From: Pedobacter jeongneungensis
GTDB lineage: Bacteria > Bacteroidota > Bacteroidia > Sphingobacteriales > Sphingobacteriaceae
Assembly: GCF_000633455.1 (NCBI RefSeq)
Contig: NZ_AYMG01000019.1
Location: 100,485-164,484, forward strand
Reading direction: 5' to 3'
DNA length: 64,000 nt
The notes below the pieces were generated by a model, which had not been told where the DNA came from, ran no database searches, and worked only from the letters and a program-made list of their open reading frames with translations. Shown piece after piece: positions 51,099 through 59,570 of this stretch (position 1 is the first letter of the stretch; each line of letters starts with the position of its first letter). The translations under genes were made by a program, and so were the position numbers.

Positions 51099-52027
51099 TG
51101 AACAGCCATAACCTCATCATTATTTTAGGTGCAACAGCATCAGGTAAAACAAAACTTGCTGTGCAGGTTGCAGAGGCCTTAGGTGGAGAAATTATCAGTG
51201 CAGATAGCCGCCAGGTTTTTAAACGCATGGATATTGGTACGGGTAAAGACCTGCAGGAATATGAGATAAACGGAAAAATTATTCCTTATCATTTGATCGA
51301 TATTTTAGAACCAGGCGAGCGTTACCATGTAGATGCCTTTAAAAACGATTTTTACAAAGCTTTTGAAATTATAACCGAGCAACAAAAAATTCCTATCCTT
51401 TGCGGTGGCACGGGAATGTACATCCATAGCTTACTTCAAAATCAAACTTTTACGGCAATACCCGTTAATCAGGAGTTGAGAGATCAGCTGGATTTATTAT
51501 CCAAAGATGAACTGATTTTGAAAATACAAAGTGATAAAAATCAAAATACTGATCACGTTGATTTATCTTCAAAAAAGAGATTAATCAGGGCTTTAGAAAT
51601 AGCTGAGTACTTAAAAGACCATAAGTTGGAAACAGTTGAAAGGCCAGAAATTAAACCCATCATTTTTGGTTTGAAAAATGAAGTGGAATTCACGAGGGCT
51701 AAAATCCTGAAGCGGTTAGATGAAAGGTTTGCCTCTGGACTGATCGAAGAGGTAGAACAGTTAATTAAGGATGGTATCAGTAAAGAAACTTTAATTTTTT
51801 ACGGATTGGAATATAAGTTTATTGTGAATTACCTGGATGGGCTGTTTACCTTAGAGGAGTTAAAACTTAAACTGGGCATTGCCATTTGCCAGTACGCCAA
51901 AAGGCAAAATACGTTTTTCAGAAAGATGGAAAAGGACAATGTAAACATTATCTGGCTTGATGCAGTTGCTTCAACAAACCATTTAAAACAGTTGATTTTA
52001 GAAAAAGTTTCAGTTCAATTAAATTAA
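51098..52027 (+). CDS. miaA: tRNA dimethylallyltransferase (MiaA), divergent
   Basis: A 309-residue enzyme that adds a dimethylallyl group to A37 of tRNAs reading U-starting codons. Walker A GATASGKTKLA (about 10-20), ISADSRQVFKRMDIGTGK, PYHLIDILEPGERYHVDAF and CGGTGMYIHSL are canonical. Toward the end FYGLEYKFIVNYLDG replaces the usual IGYKE-type motif, while YAKRQNTFFRKM is standard. This looks like the second, more divergent MiaA paralogue common in Bacteroidota; a canonical one may exist elsewhere. Coupled to the preceding unknown gene. Confidence 0.88.
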   Translation: MNSHNLIIILGATASGKTKLAVQVAEALGGEIISADSRQVFKRMDIGTGKDLQEYEINGKIIPYHLIDILEPGERYHVDAFKNDFYKAFEIITEQQKIPILCGGTGMYIHSLLQNQTFTAIPVNQELRDQLDLLSKDELILKIQSDKNQNTDHVDLSSKKRLIRALEIAEYLKDHKLETVERPEIKPIIFGLKNEVEFTRAKILKRLDERFASGLIEEVEQLIKDGISKETLIFYGLEYKFIVNYLDGLFTLEELKLKLGIAICQYAKRQNTFFRKMEKDNVNIIWLDAVASTNHLKQLILEKVSVQLN

Positions 52028-52085
52028 TATAGATTAGTCATCTTAAGGTTGGTTTATGAGGTGAAATACCTTGAAAAAGCCCTTT

Positions 52086-52100
52086 TGGCACAACCTTTGT
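52086..52100 (+). promoter_or_regulatory. Sigma-54-like promoter before the first barrel gene
   Basis: TGGCAC (52086-52091) and TTGT (52097-52100) in TTGGCACAACCTTTGT, matching TGGCACG-N4-TTGC with the C replaced by T. The ATG is 44 bp downstream. No such site precedes the paralogue at 52798. Confidence 0.4.
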
Positions 52101-52143
52101 GTTTGTTGAAGCATATTAGTTTTAACTCAAAATCATCCTTAAA

Positions 52144-52644
52144 ATGAAAACAATTACTAAAATCATTGCTACTTCAGCAGCTGTAGTGGCATTATTCTTT
52201 TCTACCAATGCAAATGCACAATCTCGTAATCTAGGAATAGGACTAAATGTTGGCGCTGGTACATCTACTGGGTACGGTTTGGTGTTAGGTGGAGATATTA
52301 GGTATCAATTTAATGTTGATAAACAACTGTCTATTCCTGTGACTGCAGGATACAATAACTTTTCTATTAAAGACTCTTACGGAGGTGGAAGTTTTGGTGT
52401 TATCCCTGTTAAAGCTGGAGCAAAATACTTCTTTAATGATTCTGGTGCCGGTGCTTATGGTTTAGCAGAACTTGGTGCAGGCTTTGGAACAAACAAAGGT
52501 TCTGGAACATCATTTGTTTATTCTCCAGCAATTGGTTACGCATGGAGTAATGGCTTAGATTTAGCCGCGAAATATGAAGGTTATTCAAATAATGGTAGCA
52601 TTGGATTTGCCGGTATTCGTTTAGCTTACGGATTCAGCTTGTAA
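52144..52644 (+). CDS. Small outer-membrane beta-barrel protein (paralogue A)
   Basis: A 166-residue protein with a signal peptide (MKTITKIIATSAAVVALFFSTNANAQ) and alternating Gly/aromatic strands (GLVLGGDIRYQF, GVIPVKAGAKYFF, GAYGLAELGAGFG, YSPAIGYAWSNGLDLAAKYEGY) ending in GIRLAYGFSL, an eight-strand barrel pattern. Function unknown. Its paralogue 150 bp downstream shares the MKTITKI N-terminus and the GLDL...KYEGY strand. Own terminator follows. Confidence 0.82.
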   Translation: MKTITKIIATSAAVVALFFSTNANAQSRNLGIGLNVGAGTSTGYGLVLGGDIRYQFNVDKQLSIPVTAGYNNFSIKDSYGGGSFGVIPVKAGAKYFFNDSGAGAYGLAELGAGFGTNKGSGTSFVYSPAIGYAWSNGLDLAAKYEGYSNNGSIGFAGIRLAYGFSL

Positions 52645-52667
52645 ACAGCTAATTCCAAATAATACTG

Positions 52668-52696
52668 AAAGCCTCCTTTTTAAGGGGGCTTTTTTT
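52668..52696 (+). terminator. Intrinsic terminator after barrel A
   Basis: AAAGCCTCC/GGGGGCTTT stem followed by a T-run. Confidence 0.85.
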
Positions 52697-52797
52697 ATTT
52701 CATAACATTCTGAAAAAAATGAAAATATCAAAATCCACAAATGATATTTTAACGTATATGAATTAAACCCTTAATTAATAACTTAAAATATCTGACA

Positions 52798-53349
52798 ATG
52801 AAAACAATTACTAAACTTTTTGCAACAAGCTTAACCGCATTGGCAATTTTAACCACATCAAATTTAAAAGCACAAACAATGGATTCGACACAGCCAATGA
52901 CAACCGGAAGCGGCATGGCTTTCAAAATTGGTGTTGGCGTAAATGGTGGTTTATTTCCTGACCGTTCTGAAATGGATTATGGTTATGGTGCAGACGTAAG
53001 ACTTCAGTATGATTTAAGTCCTTATGTAGCGCTTACTGCTTCTGGTGGTTATACCAGACTGAAATGGAAAGGAAGTCCGCTTAAGTTCGAATTTATTCCT
53101 TTATTAGGTGGTGTTAGGGTATTCCCGATTGAAAGAATGTATTTAAGCACTGAGCTAGGATCTGGATTGGCCATTAAAGACGGCGCCAACATGAACTTTA
53201 TTTATACTGGTGGTTTAGGTTACGAATGGAAAAACGGCCTGGATCTTGGTGTAAAATACGAAGGTTATGTAAACAATAGCGCTTCTGATCTTTACTTCAT
53301 GAAAACAGGACAGTTTAACCTTAGACTGGGATATAATTTCAAATTATAA
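52798..53349 (+). CDS. Small outer-membrane beta-barrel protein (paralogue B)
   Basis: A 183-residue signal-peptide protein (MKTITKLFATSLTALAILTTSNLKAQ) with barrel strands (GADVRLQYDLSPYVALTASGGY, FEFIPLLGGVRVFP, MYLSTELGSGLAIK, YTGGLGYEWKNGLDLGVKYEGYV) and C-terminal FNLRLGYNFKL. The pair is a recent-looking tandem duplication with separate terminators, so each is independently expressed. Paralogue B has an extra MDSTQPMTTGSGM segment after the signal. Confidence 0.82.
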   Translation: MKTITKLFATSLTALAILTTSNLKAQTMDSTQPMTTGSGMAFKIGVGVNGGLFPDRSEMDYGYGADVRLQYDLSPYVALTASGGYTRLKWKGSPLKFEFIPLLGGVRVFPIERMYLSTELGSGLAIKDGANMNFIYTGGLGYEWKNGLDLGVKYEGYVNNSASDLYFMKTGQFNLRLGYNFKL

Positions 53350-53372
53350 TTAAAACATCATAATATCTTGCG

Positions 53373-53399
53373 AGTCCCGATGAAAATCGGGACTTTTTT
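53373..53399 (+). terminator. Intrinsic terminator after barrel B
   Basis: AGTCCCGA-TGAAAA-TCGGGACT stem and T6. Confidence 0.9.
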
Positions 53400-53446
53400 A
53401 TTGATTTAATATTTTAATTGCTATTTTGAGCCGAAAACCAAATACA

Positions 53447-53977
53447 ATGAAAAGAATATTCGGAATAGCCATACTTACTGCTTTAATGGCCTGCAACCAG
53501 GCAAATAAAAATTCTACAGCAGCTACAGACTCGACAAAAACAGATTCAGTTGCAGTTAAAAACGAAGTTGCAATAAAAGACAAACAGAAATCAGCAATTT
53601 TTAACCAATACGTGGTTTTAAAAGACGCGCTGGTAAAATCTGATGCTGCAAATGCCCAAAAATCTGCTGTTCAGTTACAAACCAGTTTGGCTGCCTATAA
53701 AGGCTGTGAACCAACAGCTGCTGTTGCCAGTAAAATTGCAGCGAGCAGTGACCTCATTTCGCAACGGAAAGATTTTACCGTTTTAAGTGCCGATTTAATC
53801 GCTTTGTTAAAAGGAGCCGAAATTGAAAAAGGCACTATTTATGTTCAGCATTGCCCCATGGCAAACAAAGGAGATGGAGGCGACTGGTTATCAACTGAAA
53901 AAGAAATCAGGAATCCTTATTATGGTAAAGAAATGCTGGAGTGTGGAAGAGTGGCTGAGGAGATCAAGGCAAAATAA
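53447..53977 (+). CDS. DUF3347 lipoprotein
   Basis: A 176-residue lipoprotein (signal ends LMAC, lipid Cys16). The DUF3347 domain runs from about 60 (YVVLKDALVKSDAANAQKSAVQL) to YVQHCPMANKGDGGDWLSTE and IRNPYYGKEMLECG. Family members are often attached to copper or other metal efflux proteins, and the His/Cys/Met content (QHCPMA, MLECG) fits metal contact; an inference. A longer frame from a TTG 21 bp upstream would spoil the signal, so ATG 53447 is used. Confidence 0.85.
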   Translation: MKRIFGIAILTALMACNQANKNSTAATDSTKTDSVAVKNEVAIKDKQKSAIFNQYVVLKDALVKSDAANAQKSAVQLQTSLAAYKGCEPTAAVASKIAASSDLISQRKDFTVLSADLIALLKGAEIEKGTIYVQHCPMANKGDGGDWLSTEKEIRNPYYGKEMLECGRVAEEIKAK

Positions 53978-54110
53978 AATTTCAAAAGATGTATAATTAA
54001 GCATGATTGTTACGTCATTTTGACCAATTATTCATATTAATTTAACAGATTTGTTATGCATGTATATTAATTTTATATAATTTAGAAAGCTATAAACACA
54101 ATACAATAAT

Positions 54111-55400
54111 ATGTCAGATATTGCAGAGATTAAAGTTGATGGTAAGACAATAGAATTGCCAGTAATAACAGGAACAGAAGATGAGAAGGCCATTGATATT
54201 TCAAAACTAAGAGATCTTACAGGCTTTGTAACTTTAGATACTGGTTTTAAAAATACGGGTTCTACAAAAAGTAAAATCACTTTTTTAGATGGTGAAAAAG
54301 GCATTTTAAAATACAGGGGTTATTCTATTGAAGAACTTGCAGCAAAATCAAGTTTCTTAGAAGTGATTTATCTGATTATTTACGGCGACCTTCCAACGCA
54401 AAAACAACTGGAAGATTTACAGGCCGATATCAGCAAACATACCCTGATCCATGAGGATATGAAAAAATTCTTTGATGGTTATCCGTCAAGATCGCATCCG
54501 ATGGGGCAATTGGGTTCATTAATATTTTCACTTTCTACATTTTACCCTGAATGTTTAAAGCCAAATCAAACCGCAGAAGAGCAGGATTTAACCATTATTA
54601 AGTTATTGGCTAAATTCCCAACCATTGTTTCTTTTGTTTATAAAAAATCATTGGGCCACCCGCTTATTTATCCAAAAAATAAATATGATTATGTTACCAA
54701 TTTCCTTTGGATGACATTTGGCCAACGTACTGAAGATTATGATGTAAACCCGATCGTTGTAAATGCGATGAACAAATTACTGATTCTGCATGCAGATCAC
54801 GAGCAAAACTGTTCGGCATCTACGGTACGTATTGTAGGTTCATCTGACTGTAATTTATATGCTTCAATCGCTGCAGGTATTGCTGCACTTTGGGGACCGC
54901 TACATGGTGGAGCAAACCAGGCTGTTATTGATATGCTCGAGCTGATCAAAGCTGATGGTGGTGATACAGAGAAATGGATTGCTAAAGCGAAAGATAAAAA
55001 TGATCCTTTCCGTATGATGGGCTTTGGACACAGGGTTTACAAAAACTTTGATCCAAGAGCTAAAATCATTAAAAAAGCATGTGATGATATCTTAGAAAAT
55101 TTAGGTATTGATGATCCTATTTTAGAGATCGCTAAAAAACTGGAAGAAGCAGCTTTAACCGATCAGTATTTTATCGACCGTAAATTATATCCAAACGTAG
55201 ATTTCTATTCAGGTATTATTTACCGTGCTTTAGGCTTCCCTTCAGAGATGTTTACCGTTCTTTTTGCTTTAGGTCGCTTACCTGGATGGATTGCACAATG
55301 GAAAGAAATGCATGAGAACAAAGAGCCGATAGGTCGTCCTCGTCAGATTTATGTTGGCGAAACTGATAGAGAATTTGTTGAGCTTAAAGACAGAAAATAA
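54111..55400 (+). CDS. gltA: Citrate synthase
   Basis: A 429-residue type II citrate synthase, condensing acetyl-CoA with oxaloacetate. Catalytic residues fall in recognisable segments: ILHADHEQNCSASTVR (His, about 225-240), LWGPLHGGANQAVIDML, MMGFGHRVYKNFDPRA (His) and NVDFYSGIIYRALGFP (Asp). The length is normal. Possible -33 box TTTG at 54050-54053, but no clean -7 box at the expected spacing. A terminator follows. Confidence 0.97.
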   Translation: MSDIAEIKVDGKTIELPVITGTEDEKAIDISKLRDLTGFVTLDTGFKNTGSTKSKITFLDGEKGILKYRGYSIEELAAKSSFLEVIYLIIYGDLPTQKQLEDLQADISKHTLIHEDMKKFFDGYPSRSHPMGQLGSLIFSLSTFYPECLKPNQTAEEQDLTIIKLLAKFPTIVSFVYKKSLGHPLIYPKNKYDYVTNFLWMTFGQRTEDYDVNPIVVNAMNKLLILHADHEQNCSASTVRIVGSSDCNLYASIAAGIAALWGPLHGGANQAVIDMLELIKADGGDTEKWIAKAKDKNDPFRMMGFGHRVYKNFDPRAKIIKKACDDILENLGIDDPILEIAKKLEEAALTDQYFIDRKLYPNVDFYSGIIYRALGFPSEMFTVLFALGRLPGWIAQWKEMHENKEPIGRPRQIYVGETDREFVELKDRK

Positions 55401-55414
55401 TTGCAATAAACGCA

Positions 55415-55450
55415 TAAAAAAACCACTCGAAAATATCGGGTGGTTTTTTT
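55415..55450 (+). terminator. Intrinsic terminator of gltA
   Basis: ACCACTCGA / TCGGGTGGT stem (one wobble) flanked by A-run and T7. Confidence 0.88.
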
Positions 55451-56200
55451 GTGCATTTATTTTTTTTTATCGGCTGATCCTTATATCGACTGCAGCATAA
55501 TTCCGAAGTCTGAGGAGAGAGCTTTTTTAAGTTAGATTTTTTGAATAGCTGTGAAGTAAAATCGACGTAATTTGCATTTTTTTTTGGATCTAAAGTGGTC
55601 TTTTAGAATACAGGCCACTTATTTAGGTTATAATTCTAAAATTCATATTTTTTTTTCACATAGAATTAATGTGTGATCACATTTCTTTTAAAAATAGTTT
55701 AGGCATCTTGATAACCCACTTTAATAAAGCACGGAATTTAACCAAGGACGCTGTCAATCCCAAGAGCCGGGGAAATCAAAAAAAACAGTTGCAGTTTAGG
55801 TAAATTGGCAGCACCAAACCTGAAACGCAGTGGTTTTGTGTTCATTTTCGATGGATTTTTTTTAAAAAAAGTATTGAACACAAAACAAAGTGCCGCTGTT
55901 TTTTTGATGCGCATGAGATTGAGCAAAGGCTCATTGCTGGATTGATGAAGCATTTTTGCATACTTTTGATGCCTCAAAAGTTTGATGCCGTGCGGCAGAG
56001 AGCACTAAAAATAATTTCAGTAATTTGTGTCCACACGATAGGTGCAGGCGGTAATCCCAAAGTGCTCAGCGAAGCTAATCTTAAAGCTTATTACATTACG
56101 ATTCCCAATCAGGTTGGGAATGACGATCCCTCGCAGCACACCATTTGCAAAAGAAAACGCCATGTGCATTAAATAAATAATCCTCGAAATAGCGATTCTG
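55451..56200. repeat. 750-bp gap with dispersed hairpins
   Basis: Hairpin AAGTGGTC/GGCCACTT (55589-55622), an ACTTTTGA/TCAAAAGT hairpin at 55962-55981 with nearby GCCGTGCGGCAG resembling a common Bacteroidota dispersed repeat, and the inverse copy of the CGTCATTCCCAA palindrome at about 56099-56126. Small ORFs on both strands (55738-55977 minus, 55942-56172 plus) show no protein features. No gene is assigned. Confidence 0.5.
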
Positions 56201-57322
56201 TTAAGTAGCTACGTAATAAATCAAATTGATCATTGCCATTTCTGATAGCTTAAAAGCAACAGCATACAAAATTAAAATCCAGAAGATTTTAAAAATTGTA
56301 CTCCAGGTTTTACGTTGATAAAAAACAGTAAGTGCCTTAAACATGTACCAAAACAAATATACGGTTACAACAACCTCAAGAATATTACTTACTATAGAAT
56401 GCTCCCCAAACACATGTTTCATAATAGGTTGGGTAATAATCGAAATGATAAAATAAACCATCATCCCATGAATGGTAAAAATCAGGTGATCTAAATAATA
56501 GATATGGTTTTTTCTGAAATTGAGCATAATAAACCATGCCAGTAAAGGCATCAATAAAAAGTATTGCTTTGGGCGGTTATGCTCTAAAGTTTCCTGGATC
56601 ACTTCCGATTTCTCTCCAATGGTAATCGCCCGTTTTTTGATCAACCTTTCATACCAACTGTCTTGCTCAGCCACAGGTAATTTTTTCTGACGAGATAAAT
56701 AGGCTGCATAGGTACTATCGTTCCTTTCAATATGGATCTCATTATATTCTTCCAGTATATCCGAAATAGAATCAGATTTAAGCGTTATGTTTTCTGATTT
56801 AAGCCTGCTTAATTCTTTTTCCTGATCAGCAAAGCCTAATTTTATAAATGCTTTCTTTTGAATTGCCTTGTTAATCGATTTTGTGGCTTTATCTGCAATA
56901 GTTTTAGATACTCCTGTAAGTTTCAGCGCATTTTTTACACTATCACTTATATCATCGCCTTTTTTGCTTTCAATACTGATATCATCATGTTCTGGATCCT
57001 TTTCTACATGTTTTGGCGAATAAACCACCAAAAAATATACAATGGATACAAAGATGTACATGCTCACCGGATTGATGTAGCGGGCTCTTTTACCAGCTAA
57101 ATAATCGAGCGTAACCTGTCCGGGCTTTGTTAACAGAGGAGATAGCGTCTGAAAGAATTTATTGTCGAAGTGAAAATAATGAGCAATGCTATGACTAATA
57201 AAAGTCCAGAAACTTTCTCTTAATTCTAAATTTGGTTGGCCACAGGAGCTGCAGTAGTGTTTCTCGACATGGGAACCGCAGTTTAAGCAATTATGTTCTT
57301 TTCTATACTTACCAGCTGACAT
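56201..57322 (-). CDS. DUF3667 membrane protein with zinc ribbon
   Basis: A 373-residue protein. The N-terminal zinc ribbon CLNCGSHVEKHYCSSCGQ (Cys pairs about 12-30) is followed by SFWTFISHSIAHYFHFDNKFFQTLSPLLTKPGQVTLDYLAGKRARYINP, the DUF3667 signature, then a large soluble middle (about 110-245) and about four membrane helices to the end. Function unknown, Bacteroidota-restricted family. It follows the MFS gene by 18 bp on the same strand. Confidence 0.87.
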   Translation of the reverse strand: MSAGKYRKEHNCLNCGSHVEKHYCSSCGQPNLELRESFWTFISHSIAHYFHFDNKFFQTLSPLLTKPGQVTLDYLAGKRARYINPVSMYIFVSIVYFLVVYSPKHVEKDPEHDDISIESKKGDDISDSVKNALKLTGVSKTIADKATKSINKAIQKKAFIKLGFADQEKELSRLKSENITLKSDSISDILEEYNEIHIERNDSTYAAYLSRQKKLPVAEQDSWYERLIKKRAITIGEKSEVIQETLEHNRPKQYFLLMPLLAWFIMLNFRKNHIYYLDHLIFTIHGMMVYFIISIITQPIMKHVFGEHSIVSNILEVVVTVYLFWYMFKALTVFYQRKTWSTIFKIFWILILYAVAFKLSEMAMINLIYYVAT

Positions 57323-57340
57323 GAGATGAAATGTACTTTA

Positions 57341-58720
57341 TTATAAATGATTAATGGCTTCTACTTCTGCACGGGTATGTTTGTGTTTAAAAATAACCAC
57401 AAAAACAACAGCAATTACTAAAACATAAATGGTAAACGATAGCCAGATATTGTGCCAATCTTTTACATCTAAGGCCCTGCTTAAATCACCATTCTGCAAT
57501 ATGCTAATGCCTTTATTTTTTAAAAATTTAAGTAAATGCTCGTTATCCGCTTCGCTTTTTACATATTTTGATAAGGAACCGATATTAGTGTAATAAGTGG
57601 TGAAATATTTACTGATCATCCAGCCTGATATTAAACTGCCAAATACGGCACCAAAACCATTGGTCATCATCATAAATAAACCTTGTGCTGATGAACGTAT
57701 TTTTGGTGTGGTAGAAGTTTCTACAAACAGCGAACCCGATATATTGAAAAAATCGAAAGCCATACCATATACAATGCACGAGGTAATAATCATCCATAGA
57801 TTGGCCGATGGATCGCCAAAGGCAAATAAACCAAAACGTAACACCCAGGCAAACATGGCAATTGCAATTACCCATTTAATCCCAAACCTTTTCAAAAAGA
57901 ATGGAATGGCGAGGATGAACAATGTTTCTGATATTTGTGAGATAGATAAGATGATGGTAGAATACTTAATTACAAAGGAATCAGCAAAAACAGGGAATAA
58001 TTTAAATTCATCTAAAAAGACGTCACCATAGGCATTTGTGAGTTGTAAGGCTGCCCCCAAAAACATAGAGAAAATGAAAAACAATGCCATTTTGTAATCG
58101 GCAAAAAGTTTAAACGACTCTAATCCCAACTTTTGAGCAAATGTTTTTTTCTCACTGATTAAGTTTAAAGGCTTACATGCAGGAAGCGTAAAAGAATATA
58201 GACCCAATAATAAAGCGCTCACGCCTGCAATATAAAATTGATTTGCACTTGCTTTGTTGCCTGTTAAATTGGTTATCCACATGGCCGCAATAAAACCAAC
58301 GGTTCCCCAAACCCGAATGGGAGGGAAGTTCTTTACGACATCGAAATTGCCATTTTTTAAAGTGGTGTAACTGATCGAATTGCTTAAGGCAATGGTTGGC
58401 ATGTAAAAACACATGGCTACCAATATCACCCAAAAAAAAGTATGTGGATCTTCTACCTGAGGTAGGTAGAACATAGTAGCGGCATAAAGTATGTGTAAAA
58501 TGGCATAGAGTTTTTCTGCATTTATCCATTTATCGGCGATGATACCTGTTATGGTTGGCATAAATAGGGATGCAATACCCATGGTAGAAAAAATGATCCC
58601 AAAATCTGCACCGTCCCATTGTTTGGTTCCAAACCAGTAATTTGCAATCGTAATTAACCAGGCAGCCCATACAAAGAATTGCATGAAACTCATTATAGTT
58701 AAGCGAAACTTAACGTTCAT
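57341..58720 (-). CDS. Nucleoside:H+ symporter, NupG-like MFS transporter
   Basis: A 459-residue MFS protein with twelve hydrophobic segments. The opening VKFRLTIMSFMQFFVWAAWLITIANYWFG and the SNSISYTTLKNGNFDVVKNFPPIRVWGTVGFIAAMW region are characteristic of the NupG/XapB nucleoside permease family. AMFAWVLRFGLFAFG and ACSIVYGMAFDFFNISGSLFVE-like text continue the family pattern. Imports ribonucleosides, plausibly feeding phosphorylases. The loop between the last helices (about 380-420) is long for the family. Confidence 0.88.
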   Translation of the reverse strand: MNVKFRLTIMSFMQFFVWAAWLITIANYWFGTKQWDGADFGIIFSTMGIASLFMPTITGIIADKWINAEKLYAILHILYAATMFYLPQVEDPHTFFWVILVAMCFYMPTIALSNSISYTTLKNGNFDVVKNFPPIRVWGTVGFIAAMWITNLTGNKASANQFYIAGVSALLLGLYSFTLPACKPLNLISEKKTFAQKLGLESFKLFADYKMALFFIFSMFLGAALQLTNAYGDVFLDEFKLFPVFADSFVIKYSTIILSISQISETLFILAIPFFLKRFGIKWVIAIAMFAWVLRFGLFAFGDPSANLWMIITSCIVYGMAFDFFNISGSLFVETSTTPKIRSSAQGLFMMMTNGFGAVFGSLISGWMISKYFTTYYTNIGSLSKYVKSEADNEHLLKFLKNKGISILQNGDLSRALDVKDWHNIWLSFTIYVLVIAVVFVVIFKHKHTRAEVEAINHL

Positions 58721-58904
58721 AATAATAGTTTAGTTTGATTTATTGAAAGTAAAAGCTGAATATAGAACTATTTTGAATGATAATCCAAAATGAGCTTAAA
58801 TTATTTTAAACAATGTAGCTCATTTTGGTATTTAGCTTTTTATTTATTGATTTTTTAGGAAAATCTGATGGGATATTGATCTGTTGGATATTTTTAAAGA
58901 AAAA
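58721..58904. other. Gap, no gene seen
   Basis: AT-rich DNA between the MFS start and the bifunctional-nuclease gene end; no clear terminator or promoter. Confidence 0.4.
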
Positions 58905-59519
58905 TTAAGATTTTCCGCGTTTATTAAGTTCATCGCGTAACCTTGCGGCTTTCTCGTAAGCTTCTTCTGCTATGGCTTCCTGTAGTTTTTGCTGAAGTTC
59001 TTCCAGCGTAAGATCGCCAAAGCCTGGTTGTTTGCCAGCACTTGGCAAGCTGTCTGCTTCGGGTTCTTTTGTTAACGAATCCATATTTTCGAGGAAAAGA
59101 AAATCATTTCCTTCGATTACGATCCCCGCAGAAGCAAGTATAAATTCGTAGGTATAGATCATGGCATTAAACCTCACGGCCAAAGCAATAGCATCAGAGG
59201 TACGGGCATCAACCTCATGGGTGTTTTTGCCATCGCTGCAGATCAGCTTTGCATAAAAAACACCATCAACCAGGTTGTAAATAATCACTTCCTGGATGTT
59301 GATATGAAAAGTATCAGCCATCGACTTAAACAGATCATGTGTTAATGGCCTACTAGGAGTCATTTTCTCAATTTCTATGGCAATGGCCTGTGCTTCAAAA
59401 GCACCAATAATTATTGGCAAACGACGGCGACCATTTACTTCTCCTAAAACAAGGGCATAAGCACCAGATTGAGTCTGGCTGTAAGATAAACCTACAATAT
59501 CTAATTTTACTTTTTTCAT
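58905..59519 (-). CDS. Bifunctional nuclease family protein (DUF151) with UVR motif
   Basis: A 204-residue protein. The DUF151 domain (1 to about 130) has LGEVNGRRRLPIIIGAFEAQAIAIEIE and VDARTSDAIALAVRFNAMIYT; relatives show DNase and RNase activity. A linker follows, then a UvrB/UvrC-type motif at the C-terminus (LTLEELQQKLQEAIAEEAYEKAARLRDELNKRG), typical of the Bacteroidota form. It follows etfA by 51 bp across a palindrome. Confidence 0.88.
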   Translation of the reverse strand: MKKVKLDIVGLSYSQTQSGAYALVLGEVNGRRRLPIIIGAFEAQAIAIEIEKMTPSRPLTHDLFKSMADTFHINIQEVIIYNLVDGVFYAKLICSDGKNTHEVDARTSDAIALAVRFNAMIYTYEFILASAGIVIEGNDFLFLENMDSLTKEPEADSLPSAGKQPGFGDLTLEELQQKLQEAIAEEAYEKAARLRDELNKRGKS

Positions 59520-59529
59520 ATTAATGGTA

Positions 59530-59562
59530 AGACCTTACAGGTTTTTAAAACCTGTAAGGTCT
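59530..59562. repeat. Perfect 16-bp palindrome between etfA and the DUF151 gene
   Basis: AGACCTTACAGGTTTT and AAAACCTGTAAGGTCT around one T. No T-run outside, so it looks like an extragenic palindrome rather than a terminator; resembles repeats common in this group. Confidence 0.7.
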
Positions 59563-59570
59563 ATAAGAAA

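Noticed and set aside
55668..55681. TGTGATCACA as a CRP-type site
   Set aside because: The half-sites have no 6-bp spacer and no target gene starts nearby.
55738..55977. Minus-strand ORF in the gltA-DUF3667 gap
   Set aside because: Basic, low-complexity translation over repeat-like DNA; no family or start signals.
55942..56172. Plus-strand ORF in the gltA-DUF3667 gap
   Set aside because: Crosses a dispersed palindrome and repeat hairpins; no protein features.
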